Assembly (NCBI RefSeq): GCF_006442795.2
Contig: NZ_CP083956.1
Location: 2,643,501-2,707,500 of the forward strand
DNA length: 64,000 nucleotides
Direction: 5' to 3'
DNA from: Mesorhizobium sp. B1-1-8
Lineage (GTDB): Bacteria > Pseudomonadota > Alphaproteobacteria > Rhizobiales > Rhizobiaceae
In this document: positions 45,999 through 54,077 of the stretch, one piece after another
Position numbering within the stretch: position 1 is the stretch's first letter
How the letters are laid out: every line of letters starts with the position of its first letter
Notes under the pieces: generated by a model
Databases searched by the model: none
What the model was told of the DNA's origin: nothing
Seen by the model: only the letters and a program-made list of their open reading frames with translations
Translations under genes and position numbers: made by a program

Positions 45999-48314
45999 GT
46001 GGCAACCACCCTCACTGCCCTCGTCCTTTTCCTCATCGGCCTGGCAATCGGCGGCGGCGGCATCTGGCTCGTGGTCCTGGGCGGCAGCTGGTACTACCTC
46101 ATCGCCGGCCTCGCCTTTCTGATCACCGCTTGGCTGCTTTTCAGACGCCAGTCGACATCGCTCTGGCTTTATGCGCTGTTTGTGCTGGCCACGCTTGCCT
46201 GGGCGGTGTGGGAAACCGGTTTCGACTGGTGGCAGCTCGGTCCGCGCGGCGGCATCATCGTTCTGATCGCTCTGTGGCTCCTCACACCTTGGGCGCGGCG
46301 AGGGCTGATGGGCCCGGATGCGCGGGCGCCGCTGATCCTGGCGGTGCTGGCTTCTCTGGCGGTCGCCGGCTATTCGATGACCGCCGACCCCAAGGATATC
46401 GACGGCACGCTCGGCACCGAAAAGGTGACGCCGACGGCCAATCTTGGCGGCGACATACCGGCCGGCGAATGGCACTTCTACGGCCGCACGCCGTTCGGCC
46501 AGCGCTATGCGCCGCTCGACCAGATCACACCGGACAATGTCGCCAGCCTGCAGCCGGCCTGGACCTATCGCACCGGCGACGTCAAGGGTCCCAACGATGT
46601 CGGCGAGACCACCTATCAGGTGACGCCGCTGAAGATCGGCGATGCGCTGTTCATCTGCACGCCGCATAATTTCGCCATCGCCATCGACGCCGCGACCGGC
46701 AAGGAGAAATGGCGCTACGACCCGAAAATCAAGCTGGATACCAACCGCCAGCACCAGACCTGCCGCGGCGTGTCCTATTATGCCGACGCCAAGATCGCCG
46801 CCGGCCAGCCTTGCGCTGCACGGATCTACCTGCCGACCTCGGATGCGCGGCTGATCGCGCTCGACGCCGCGAACGGCCAGGTGTGTCCATCCTTTGCCGA
46901 AGGCGGCACGCTGAACCTTATTGCCAACATGCCCTATCCGAAGTCGGGCTACTACTATTCTACCTCGGCGCCGCTGATCGTCGCCGGCAAGATCATCGTC
47001 GGCGGCGCCGTCAACGACAATTATTCGACGCAGGAGCCATCGGGCGTCATCCGCGCCTATGATGCGTCCACCGGAGCGCTGATCTGGAACTGGGATTCCG
47101 GCAATCCGGAGCAGACGACGCCGCTGCCGGCCGGCCAGACCTACACCGCCAACTCGCCCAACATGTGGTCGACGGCAAGCGCCGACGAGAAGCTTGGCCT
47201 GCTCTATGTGCCGCTCGGCAACCAGACGCCGGACCAGCTCGGCATGGGCCGCAGCGCCAATGTTGAAAAATTCTCCTCCTCGATCACGGCGCTCGATCTC
47301 AACACAGGGCAATTGCGCTGGGTGCGGCAGACGGTGCACCACGATCTGTGGGACATGGACGTGCCGGCGCAGCCGACGTTGGTCGACATCACGACGGCTG
47401 CCGGCGTCGTGCCGGCGCTGGTCGGGCCGACCAAGCAGGGCGACCTCTATGTGCTCGACCGGCGCACCGGCGAGCCGATCATTCCGGTGAAGGAAGTGCC
47501 GGCGCCGGGCGGCGCGATCGAAGGCGACCATACCTCGCCGACGCAGCCGTCATCGGATCTTTCGTTCAATCCGAAGCCGCTGACCGGCGCCGACATGTGG
47601 GGCATCACCATGTTCGACCAGTTGGCCTGTCGGATCGAGCTCAGGAAACTGCGCTATGAAGGCCGCTACACGCCGCCCTCGTTGCAGGGCTCGCTGATCT
47701 ATCCAGGCAATTTCGGCGTCTTCAACTGGGGCGGCGTCGCGGTCGATCCGGTGCGGCAGGTGATGTTCGGCATGCCGACGTACCTGGCCTTTACGTCGAG
47801 GCTGGTGCCCCGCGCGGACGTGCCGGCGCCGGGCGACAACACCAAGGGCAGCGAACAAGGGCTCAACCGCAACGAAGGCGCGCCCTATGCCGTGGTGATG
47901 GGGCCGTTCCTGTCGCCGCTCGGCATTCCCTGCCAGGCGCCGCCCTGGGGTTATGTCGCCGGTGTCGACCTCAAGACCGGCAACATCGCCTACAAGCACC
48001 GCAACGGCACCGTCTACGACATGACGCCGCTGCCCTTGCCGTTCAAGGTCGGCGTGCCCGGCATCGGCGGGCCGATGATCACCGCCGGCGGCGTCGCTTT
48101 CCTTGGCGCCGCGGTCGACGACTATCTGCGCGCCTACGACCTCACCACCGGCAGGCAGCTGTGGCGGGCGAGGCTGCCGGCCGGCGGGCAGTCGACGCCG
48201 ATGAGCTACACGGTCGCCGACGGCCGCCAGTTCGTGGTCATCGTCGCCGGCGGCCATGGCTCGGTCGGCACAAAGCCCGGCGATTATGTGATGGCTTACA
48301 CGCTGCCCAAATAG
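45999..48314 (+). CDS. gcd: Membrane-bound PQQ-dependent glucose dehydrogenase
   Basis: The enzyme oxidises glucose and other aldoses to lactones in the periplasm, passing electrons to ubiquinone. The 771-residue protein has four or five N-terminal membrane helices (first about 130 residues) and a PQQ beta-propeller: AGEWHFYGRTPFGQRYAPLDQI, CRGVSYY, YYYSTSAPLIVAGKI, TVHHDLWDMDVPAQP, NWGGVAVDP and GGPMITAGG. GTG at 45999 has AAGGAG about 7 bases upstream. No pqq genes are in the window, so the cofactor must come from elsewhere. Gluconic acid made this way can dissolve mineral phosphate in soil bacteria. Confidence 0.95.
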   Translation: MATTLTALVLFLIGLAIGGGGIWLVVLGGSWYYLIAGLAFLITAWLLFRRQSTSLWLYALFVLATLAWAVWETGFDWWQLGPRGGIIVLIALWLLTPWARRGLMGPDARAPLILAVLASLAVAGYSMTADPKDIDGTLGTEKVTPTANLGGDIPAGEWHFYGRTPFGQRYAPLDQITPDNVASLQPAWTYRTGDVKGPNDVGETTYQVTPLKIGDALFICTPHNFAIAIDAATGKEKWRYDPKIKLDTNRQHQTCRGVSYYADAKIAAGQPCAARIYLPTSDARLIALDAANGQVCPSFAEGGTLNLIANMPYPKSGYYYSTSAPLIVAGKIIVGGAVNDNYSTQEPSGVIRAYDASTGALIWNWDSGNPEQTTPLPAGQTYTANSPNMWSTASADEKLGLLYVPLGNQTPDQLGMGRSANVEKFSSSITALDLNTGQLRWVRQTVHHDLWDMDVPAQPTLVDITTAAGVVPALVGPTKQGDLYVLDRRTGEPIIPVKEVPAPGGAIEGDHTSPTQPSSDLSFNPKPLTGADMWGITMFDQLACRIELRKLRYEGRYTPPSLQGSLIYPGNFGVFNWGGVAVDPVRQVMFGMPTYLAFTSRLVPRADVPAPGDNTKGSEQGLNRNEGAPYAVVMGPFLSPLGIPCQAPPWGYVAGVDLKTGNIAYKHRNGTVYDMTPLPLPFKVGVPGIGGPMITAGGVAFLGAAVDDYLRAYDLTTGRQLWRARLPAGGQSTPMSYTVADGRQFVVIVAGGHGSVGTKPGDYVMAYTLPK

Positions 48315-48335
48315 CGAGAGCCGTCGGCCCCGGCC

Positions 48336-48773
48336 TCACAGGCCGAGATGGCCCTTCAGGCTGGGAACCTGGTCCAGCACCTGGTTGGTGAGATCCGGGC
48401 CGGCGGCAGTTTCGGCCTGCTTGATCAAGGTCTCACCGGCCTGGCGTATCTGCGCCATGTCGAGACCGGACGCCTTGAGCACCGCGACGCCGTTGATCAG
48501 GGCGCCGGCCTTCTCGCCGAGCACGCCGCCAAGCGCGCCCTGCAGCGACGACAAAAGGCCGCCACCGGAATTGGCCGCGGCGCCGGCCGCCATCACATCG
48601 TATTTCTGGGCAAGCGCATCGGCGCCGGGAATCCGGTCGAAGAAAGACGAAACGGTGGTGCCTTCCGCCTCGTGCTCGAGCACCGAGAAGATAGTGCCGA
48701 CGACCTTCTCGGTGGTGGGCTGATCAAGTCCTGCTTTTTGCGAGACGGTGTTGACGATGTCCTCGACGTTCAT
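48336..48773 (-). CDS. DUF2267-like small protein
   Basis: The 145-residue protein begins MNVEDIVNTVSQKAGLDQPTTEKVVGTIFSVLE and continues with SSFFDRIPGADALAQKYD and a Gly/Ala/Leu-rich middle (GGGLLSSLQGALGGVLGE), resembling DUF2267/DUF2780-type proteins. The N-terminal half is reminiscent of histone-like paired helices, but function is unknown. It has no signal peptide. It converges on gcd and diverges from the dienelactone hydrolase gene over a 243-base gap that shows no clear element. Confidence 0.75.
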   Translation of the reverse strand: MNVEDIVNTVSQKAGLDQPTTEKVVGTIFSVLEHEAEGTTVSSFFDRIPGADALAQKYDVMAAGAAANSGGGLLSSLQGALGGVLGEKAGALINGVAVLKASGLDMAQIRQAGETLIKQAETAAGPDLTNQVLDQVPSLKGHLGL

Positions 48774-49016
48774 TGCATTTCCCTTCTTGTCATTCGGACC
48801 AGGCGGATCGGGCGAGGCTGCATTTTGGCAGCTTCCGTCGCTAATGTGACAGTACCATCAAGGCTTTCGGAAATGACCAAAATGTGATGGACGCACAGGC
48901 AGCTCACGATCGTCATGATCGAAGGTCCCGTCGAGGGCCGATCGTCATAGTCGGGCGGCTGGACCGTGCAAATCTCGACCCTATCTTGCCGATCAACCTG
49001 TCCGTGAGGGAGAGCC

Positions 49017-49904
49017 ATGACCGAACCAGTTGCCAAGCCCGTCATCACCCAGGCGATGATCGACGCCTATGACGAATACACACATCTGACGCTCGACCGC
49101 CGCCGCTTCATGGAGCAACTGACAAGGCTTGCGGGCTCGGGTGCGGCCGCCGCGGCGATCGTGCCGATGCTGGCGGCCAATTCGGCGCAGGCGGCCATCG
49201 TTGCCGAGGACGATCCGCGGGTGAAGGGCGAGGACATCACCTATCCCGGCAGCGGCGGCGAGATGAAGGGTTATCTGGTCAAGCCGGCGGACCAGTCGGG
49301 CAAGCTCGGGACCGTCATCGTTATTCACGAGAACAGGGGTCTCAACCCGCATATCCGCGATGTGACGCGCCGCGTGGCGCTGGAGGGCTTCGTTGCGTTG
49401 GCGCCGGACTTCCTCTCGCCACTTGGCGGCACGCCCTCCGACGAGGACAAGGCGCGCGACATGTTCGCCAAGCTCGATGCCGCCCAGGTCGCGGTCGACG
49501 GTGTGGCAACGATCGCTTACCTCAAGGATTTGAAGGACGGCAACGGCAAGGTCGGGGCGGTCGGCTTCTGCTGGGGCGGCGGCGCGGTAAACCAGCTTGC
49601 CGTCCATGCGCCCGACCTTGCCGCCGGCGTGGCTTATTACGGCATGCAACCCAAGGCGGAGGATGCCACGAAGATCAAGGCGCTGCTGCTCCTGCATTAT
49701 GCCGGACTCGACAGCAGGACCAATGCCGGCATCGACGCCTACAAGAAGGCGCTGGACGCCGCGCATGTCGAATACACGGTCTATGTCTATGACGGCGCCA
49801 ACCACGCCTTCAACAACGATACGTCCGCCGCGCGCTATGACAAGAAGGCGGCCGATCTCGCCTGGGGAAGGACGGTCGCCTTCTTGAAGGAGAAGTTGGC
49901 CTAA
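49017..49904 (+). CDS. Dienelactone hydrolase family protein with twin-arginine-type N-terminus
   Basis: The 295-residue alpha/beta hydrolase carries the dienelactone-hydrolase triad: nucleophile Cys185 in GFCWGGG, Asp232 in AGLDSRTN and His263 in GANHAF. The N-terminus contains DRRRFMEQLTRLAG followed by a hydrophobic Ala-rich stretch to about residue 60, a likely twin-arginine export signal. An exported DLH-like enzyme would act outside the cytoplasm, unlike ClcD of chlorocatechol pathways; no aromatic-degradation genes are nearby, so substrate is unknown. The stop is followed by a large nested palindrome. Confidence 0.9.
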   Translation: MTEPVAKPVITQAMIDAYDEYTHLTLDRRRFMEQLTRLAGSGAAAAAIVPMLAANSAQAAIVAEDDPRVKGEDITYPGSGGEMKGYLVKPADQSGKLGTVIVIHENRGLNPHIRDVTRRVALEGFVALAPDFLSPLGGTPSDEDKARDMFAKLDAAQVAVDGVATIAYLKDLKDGNGKVGAVGFCWGGGAVNQLAVHAPDLAAGVAYYGMQPKAEDATKIKALLLLHYAGLDSRTNAGIDAYKKALDAAHVEYTVYVYDGANHAFNNDTSAARYDKKAADLAWGRTVAFLKEKLA

Positions 49905-50044
49905 GTGTGTTGTTATTCAGGTGAGGCCGGTCTGCAAACCATGGCTTCGTACGCTTCCCGGTGCTCACGTACTTCAAAGTACGCTCCGCTCCGGTTCTCG
50001 GAAGCCATGGTTTTCGACTCGGCCTGACCTGAATCTCAACACAC
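49905..50044. repeat. Nested palindromic element, family C copy 2
   Basis: Three concentric inverted repeats fill a convergent gap: outer GTGTGTTG/CAACACAC (49905-49912, 50037-50044), then ATTCAGGT/ACCTGAAT (49915-49922, 50027-50034), then AAACCATGGCTTC/GAAGCCATGGTTT (49936-49948, 50001-50013), with an innermost CGTACTT/AAGTACG hairpin (49968-49983). The ATTCAGGT...ACCTGAAT arms match those at 7964-7991. It lies between the hydrolase stop and the RhtA-like exporter stop and could terminate both. Confidence 0.8.
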
Positions 50045-50056
50045 CTTGAAGGCGGG

Positions 50057-50971
50057 TCATTCCGCGGCCGGTTTGTGGAATGCGACACCCGCGACCACCA
50101 GGGCGATGCCGAGACAGTCGGTGAGGCTCGGAACCTGGCGCAGCACGACGACGCCGATCAGCGTCGCCGTGAGCGGCAGCAGCGACAGCATCAGCGCGAA
50201 GCTGGCGCGCGGCAGCCGCGCCATGGCAAGCTGGTCGCAGATGTAGGGGATGACCGAGGAGCAGACGCCGACGCCGACGGCGGCGACCAGCAGCCTTGGC
50301 GCCGAGAAGGCAGGCAGCGCCTCGCTGAACCCGACCGGCAGCACGACGAGGAACGCGATCGCCATCGCCGTGCCGAGGCCGGCGATGCCGACGCCGGTAC
50401 GGGCGACACGGTGGCCGATGATGATATAGCCGACGAACAAGGCGCCGTTGAGAAAAGCCCAGGACAGGCCGACCGGGTCACTGGACCATTTGACATCGAT
50501 CAGCAGCAAGGTGCCGGTAACCGCCACGGCCAGGGCGGCGAGATTGCGGGCACTTCTCAAGCCGACAAGCGCGACGCCGATCGTGCCGACGAATTCGATC
50601 GCGGCGACCAGCGAGATCGGCAGCCGGTCGAGCGCCAGATAGAAGGCGCAGTTCATCACCGCCAGGCAGGCACCGAAGGCGAGCAGCAGGAGCCGGCCTT
50701 CGCGGTCGGTGCGCGCGAACACCCGCCAGGGCCGGGTCAGAGGCGCGAAGATGAGCGCGGCAGTGGCGATGCGCAGCCAGGCCATGCCGAGCACGCCGAC
50801 CTGTGCAAACAACAGAACCGCGAAGGCCGGCCCGAGATAATGGAAGATGGCGCTGACGCAGAACCAGAAATGCGGCGGCACCACGTCGGCGAGCCCGCTG
50901 AGGGCAGGTCGGGCAGCGATGGCGTCGCTGTCCACCTGGTTTGCAGCCGGAACTTGCGCTTGAGATTTCAT
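50057..50971 (-). CDS. EamA/DMT family exporter, RhtA-like
   Basis: The 304-residue protein has about ten membrane helices in two repeats, and features of RhtA threonine/homoserine exporters: MNCAFYLALDRLPISLVAAIEFVGTIGVAL and LLIDVKWSSDPVG, with a C-terminal repeat ending PSLTDCLGIALVVAGVAFHKP. It diverges from an Lrp/AsnC regulator, a pairing typical of amino-acid exporters. ATG at 50971. The substrate (amino acid) is inferred from the family and the regulator. Confidence 0.88.
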   Translation of the reverse strand: MKSQAQVPAANQVDSDAIAARPALSGLADVVPPHFWFCVSAIFHYLGPAFAVLLFAQVGVLGMAWLRIATAALIFAPLTRPWRVFARTDREGRLLLLAFGACLAVMNCAFYLALDRLPISLVAAIEFVGTIGVALVGLRSARNLAALAVAVTGTLLLIDVKWSSDPVGLSWAFLNGALFVGYIIIGHRVARTGVGIAGLGTAMAIAFLVVLPVGFSEALPAFSAPRLLVAAVGVGVCSSVIPYICDQLAMARLPRASFALMLSLLPLTATLIGVVVLRQVPSLTDCLGIALVVAGVAFHKPAAE

Positions 50972-51059
50972 GCGATCATTATCGCAGGCAAAACTCGCGA
51001 TCGATATGGATGATGATAGGCTTAGAGGCAAATCTCCCTTCTTAAGTAAGAGATTTTTG

Positions 51060-51536
51060 GTGAAACGCCTTCGAAATGAAAATGCCGATCTGGATGCGGC
51101 GGACCTCAAGCTCCTGCGGCTGCTGGAAAAGGATGCGCGCACCAGCATCGCGGAGCTAGCGCGCGCCGTCGGGCTGTCGGCGCCGAGCGCGGCAGAGCGT
51201 ATCCGCAAGCTGCAGGAGAGCGGCGTGATCGAGGCCTATACGGTCAGGATCAATCCGGCGGCGCTCGGCCTGAAGCTGTCGGCGTGGCTGCGGATCAGGC
51301 CGGTGCCTGGCCAACTTTCCGTGGTGGCCGAGATCGTCCGGGAGCTGCCGGAGATCGCGCAGTGCGACCGGGTGACCGGCGAGGATTGCTTCATCGCGCT
51401 GGCCCATGTCGGCTCGGTGGCCGAGCTCGAGCGGGTGATCGACAAGATCAATCCCTACGCGATGACCAACACCGCGATCATCCAGTCGTCGCCGGTCGAG
51501 CCGCGCTCGCCGTTGGGCGGTCTTAAGGAACGCTGA
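51060..51536 (+). CDS. Lrp/AsnC family transcriptional regulator
   Basis: The product has an N-terminal winged helix-turn-helix (DLKLLRLLEKDARTSIAELARAVGLSAPSAAERIRKLQESGVI) and a C-terminal RAM ligand-sensing domain (LPEIAQCDRVTGEDCFIALAHV). GTG at 51060 gives 158 residues, the family size; an in-frame ATG at 51006 would overlap less conserved sequence and make 176 residues. It is divergent from the RhtA-like exporter, separated by about 88 bases, and probably controls it in response to an amino acid. Confidence 0.85.
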   Translation: MKRLRNENADLDAADLKLLRLLEKDARTSIAELARAVGLSAPSAAERIRKLQESGVIEAYTVRINPAALGLKLSAWLRIRPVPGQLSVVAEIVRELPEIAQCDRVTGEDCFIALAHVGSVAELERVIDKINPYAMTNTAIIQSSPVEPRSPLGGLKER

Positions 51537-51540
51537 TTGG

Positions 51541-51738
51541 TCAGTTGTGGCCGCGCCTCATGCGTGCCTGCTGCAGGATGGCGCGCCAGCGGATCATGTC
51601 GAAGGGGATGGGTTCGTTGTTGTTGGCGATGTGGAAGATCTCGTTGTCGACGTTCTTCAGCGATCGCCAGAAATCATAGTCGGTGATGCGCGGGTCGGCC
51701 GCCAGCCGCTCTACCTCGACCTTGATGTCGGTTTTCAT
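51541..51738 (-). CDS. Conserved small protein of unknown function
   Basis: I do not recognise a family. The 65-residue product starts MKTDIKVEVERLAADPRI and contains DYDFWRSLKNVDNEIFHIANNNEPIPFDMIRWRAIL; the N-terminal half is acidic and helical, the C-terminus basic (ARMRRGHN). GAGGGCAG precedes ATG 51738. An in-frame start at 51774 would add 12 residues. It converges closely with the Lrp gene (4-base gap), suggesting an expressed gene rather than a chance frame. Confidence 0.65.
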   Translation of the reverse strand: MKTDIKVEVERLAADPRITDYDFWRSLKNVDNEIFHIANNNEPIPFDMIRWRAILQQARMRRGHN

Positions 51739-51884
51739 GCACTGCCCTCGAACCGCATTCCGCCCGCCGCCCACGCGTAAAATCCGGTAGGGCGGTTTTC
51801 GAACGCGCCGCTGAGTCGTTCAACGGCTCAATTGGCTTGTTCACGTTAAAAACTTGGTAAGGTTAATGCGGACGTCAAGGGGCA

Positions 51885-52370
51885 TCAGCCGGTCTTGCGC
51901 CTGATGCCGATCGAGCGGCCGGCGCGCTCCGGCATCGGCAGTGCGATATGGGCGGCGCGCATGGCTTCCACCCTGGCGAGCACGTCGGCGGGGAAGGGGG
52001 CGACCTTCGGTCCGGCCATGTCGACATGCAGCGCAAGCTGCTCAGACGTGGCGGCGAGCCAGCCGTCGACATGGCGGATTTCCTGATAGGCCCGCAGCCG
52101 CTTGTCGTCATGGTCGATGAGCTGGAACGAGACGTTCACCTTATGGTCGAGGTGCAGTTCCTGCACGTAGCAGACATGGACCTCTGCCGTGTAGATGGTT
52201 AGGCGGCGCTCCTTGGCGTAGTTCGGCCCCATGCCCATCATTTCGAAGGCTTCGTCCGAGCAGCGGTCGAACAGCACGTTGTAATAGGCCATGTTGAGAT
52301 GGCCGTTATAGTCGATCCAGTCCTTCTCGATCGCCATGGCGTTGGACATGATGGGCGCGGGGATCGGCAT
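51885..52370 (-). CDS. Thioesterase superfamily (hot-dog) protein
   Basis: The 161-residue protein has the hot-dog pattern WIDYNGHLNMAYYNVLFDRCSDEAFE, with the Asp-Tyr-Asn-Gly-His active-site segment of acyl-CoA thioesterases of the 4HBT group, followed by VHVCYVQELHLDHKVNVSFQLI. The family hydrolyses acyl-CoA thioesters; some close relatives act on betainyl-CoA from carnitine catabolism. ATG at 52370 has AAGGAAAA upstream. Longer in-frame starts exist but lack such a site. It diverges from the lactate-oxidase-like gene. Confidence 0.87.
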   Translation of the reverse strand: MPIPAPIMSNAMAIEKDWIDYNGHLNMAYYNVLFDRCSDEAFEMMGMGPNYAKERRLTIYTAEVHVCYVQELHLDHKVNVSFQLIDHDDKRLRAYQEIRHVDGWLAATSEQLALHVDMAGPKVAPFPADVLARVEAMRAAHIALPMPERAGRSIGIRRKTG

Positions 52371-52430
52371 CGGATTTTCCTTGATGGTTGCTGGACAGGG
52401 CGTGGCCGGTGAGGTTCTCATTGTAATGGC

Positions 52431-52474
52431 GCAATTCCGGACGGAAAACCGCTTCACACTTTTCCTGGAATTGC
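52431..52474. repeat. Rhizobial palindromic repeat, family B copy 1
   Basis: GCAATTCC (52431-52438) and GGAATTGC (52467-52474) are exact reverse complements flanking GGACGGAAAACCGCTTCACA and ACTTTTCCT. A close copy lies at 60903-60946. This one lies in the divergent promoter region of the thioesterase and FAD-oxidase genes. Confidence 0.8.
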
Positions 52475-52535
52475 TTTAGGCATCATCCATAACTGGATAA
52501 CAAGAGCAGCCGCTGGTCCATTCGCGGAGGAATTC

Positions 52536-53951
52536 ATGGCTTTGAGCGACCTCAATCCCGTCGAGCGCAACGAGGAGGGCATCGCCAAGGTGCTCGGCAT
52601 CCTCAAGCAACGGTTCGGCGAGCGTTTTCAGACCGGCGAGGCGATCCGCGGCCAGCATGCCCATACCACCACCTATATTCCGACGCAGGCGCCGGACGGT
52701 GTCGCCTTTGCCGAGACGACTGCGGAAGTGCAGGACATCGTGCGCGCCTGCGCCGCGCACCGCGTGCCGGTGATCGCCTTCGGCGTCGGCTCCTCGCTCG
52801 AAGGCCACACCAACGCGCCGGGCGGCGGCATCTCCGTCGATACCTCGCGGATGAATCGGGTCCTTTCGGTCAACCCGCAGGATCTCGACTGCACGGTCGA
52901 GCCAGGGGTGACGCGCGAGGATCTCAACCGGCACCTGCGTGACACCGGGCTGTTCTTCCCGATCGATCCCGGCGCCAATGCCTCGCTGGGCGGCATGGCT
53001 GCGACGCGGGCCTCCGGCACAAACGCGGTGCGCTACGGCACGATGCGCGAGAACGTGCTGTCGCTGACCGCCGTCATGGCCGACGGCGAAATGGTGACGA
53101 CTGGCAAGCGGGCGAAAAAGAGCTCGGCCGGCTATGATCTGACCAGGCTGCTGGTCGGCTCGGAAGGCACGCTCGGCATCATCACGTCACTGACGCTGAA
53201 GCTGCAAGGCATTCCGCAGGCGATCTCCGGCGGCGTCTGCCCGTTCCCCAGCCTGGAAGCGGCCTGCAACGCGGTCATCGCGACCATCCAGATGGGCATT
53301 CCGGTGGCGCGCATCGAACTGGTCAACGCGCTGCAGATGCGGGCGATGAAGAACTATTCCAAGCTCGACTATCCGGAGAGCCCGTGCCTGTTCGTGGAAT
53401 TCCACGGCAGCGACGCCGGCGTCGCCGAGCAGGCCGAGACTTTCGGCATGATCGCTGAGGAACAGGGCGGTGGACCGTTCCTGTGGACCAGCGTCGCCGA
53501 GGAGCGCACAAAACTCTGGAAGGCGCGGCACGATGCCTACTGGTCGTCGCTGACGCTGCGACCCGGCGCCAAGGGTCTGTCGACCGATGTCTGCGTGCCC
53601 ATCTCGCGGCTTGCCGAATGCGTCATCGAGACCGAGGCCGATATCGCCGAAATGGGCCTGGTCGCGCCGATCGTCGGCCACGCCGGCGACGGCAATTTTC
53701 ATGTGCTGGTGCTGATGGATGTCGACAACAGCCAAGAGATCGCGCTCGCCGAAAAATTCGTCGCCAGGCTGAACATGCGCGCCATCGCCATGGAGGGGAC
53801 CTGCACCGGCGAGCACGGCATCGGCCAGGGCAAGGTCGGCTTCCTGCGTCAGGAGCTCGGCCACGGCGTCGACATCATGCGTACGATCAAGCAGGCGCTC
53901 GATCCGCTCAACATCATGAACCCGGGCAAGATCTTGCCGGCGGCTGGGTGA
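52536..53951 (+). CDS. FAD-linked oxidase, D-lactate dehydrogenase (cytochrome)/GlcD type
   Basis: The 471-residue flavoprotein has the FAD-binding type 4 domain (GVGSSLEGHTNAPGGGIS, EPGVTREDLNRHLRDTGLFFP, GGMAATRASGTNAVRYGT, LLVGSEGTLGIIT) and the C-terminal cap domain (PIVGHAGDGNFHVL, CTGEHGIGQGKVGFL). The family includes D-lactate dehydrogenase and glycolate oxidase GlcD; the absence of GlcE/GlcF nearby favours the single-subunit D-lactate type. ATG at 52536 follows GCGGAGGAA. No carboxylate transport genes are nearby. Confidence 0.92.
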   Translation: MALSDLNPVERNEEGIAKVLGILKQRFGERFQTGEAIRGQHAHTTTYIPTQAPDGVAFAETTAEVQDIVRACAAHRVPVIAFGVGSSLEGHTNAPGGGISVDTSRMNRVLSVNPQDLDCTVEPGVTREDLNRHLRDTGLFFPIDPGANASLGGMAATRASGTNAVRYGTMRENVLSLTAVMADGEMVTTGKRAKKSSAGYDLTRLLVGSEGTLGIITSLTLKLQGIPQAISGGVCPFPSLEAACNAVIATIQMGIPVARIELVNALQMRAMKNYSKLDYPESPCLFVEFHGSDAGVAEQAETFGMIAEEQGGGPFLWTSVAEERTKLWKARHDAYWSSLTLRPGAKGLSTDVCVPISRLAECVIETEADIAEMGLVAPIVGHAGDGNFHVLVLMDVDNSQEIALAEKFVARLNMRAIAMEGTCTGEHGIGQGKVGFLRQELGHGVDIMRTIKQALDPLNIMNPGKILPAAG

Positions 53952-54077
53952 GGCTGAAGCTGTCGCACAACACCGGGCGCCGCCAGGACTTGCGCGTCAA
54001 GAGAGCCGAATTGCCTCTTTATCGACACGCGGATGCGGGTAGAGTGCGGCTGACTTCAACCTGACGCTCTGGAGAAG

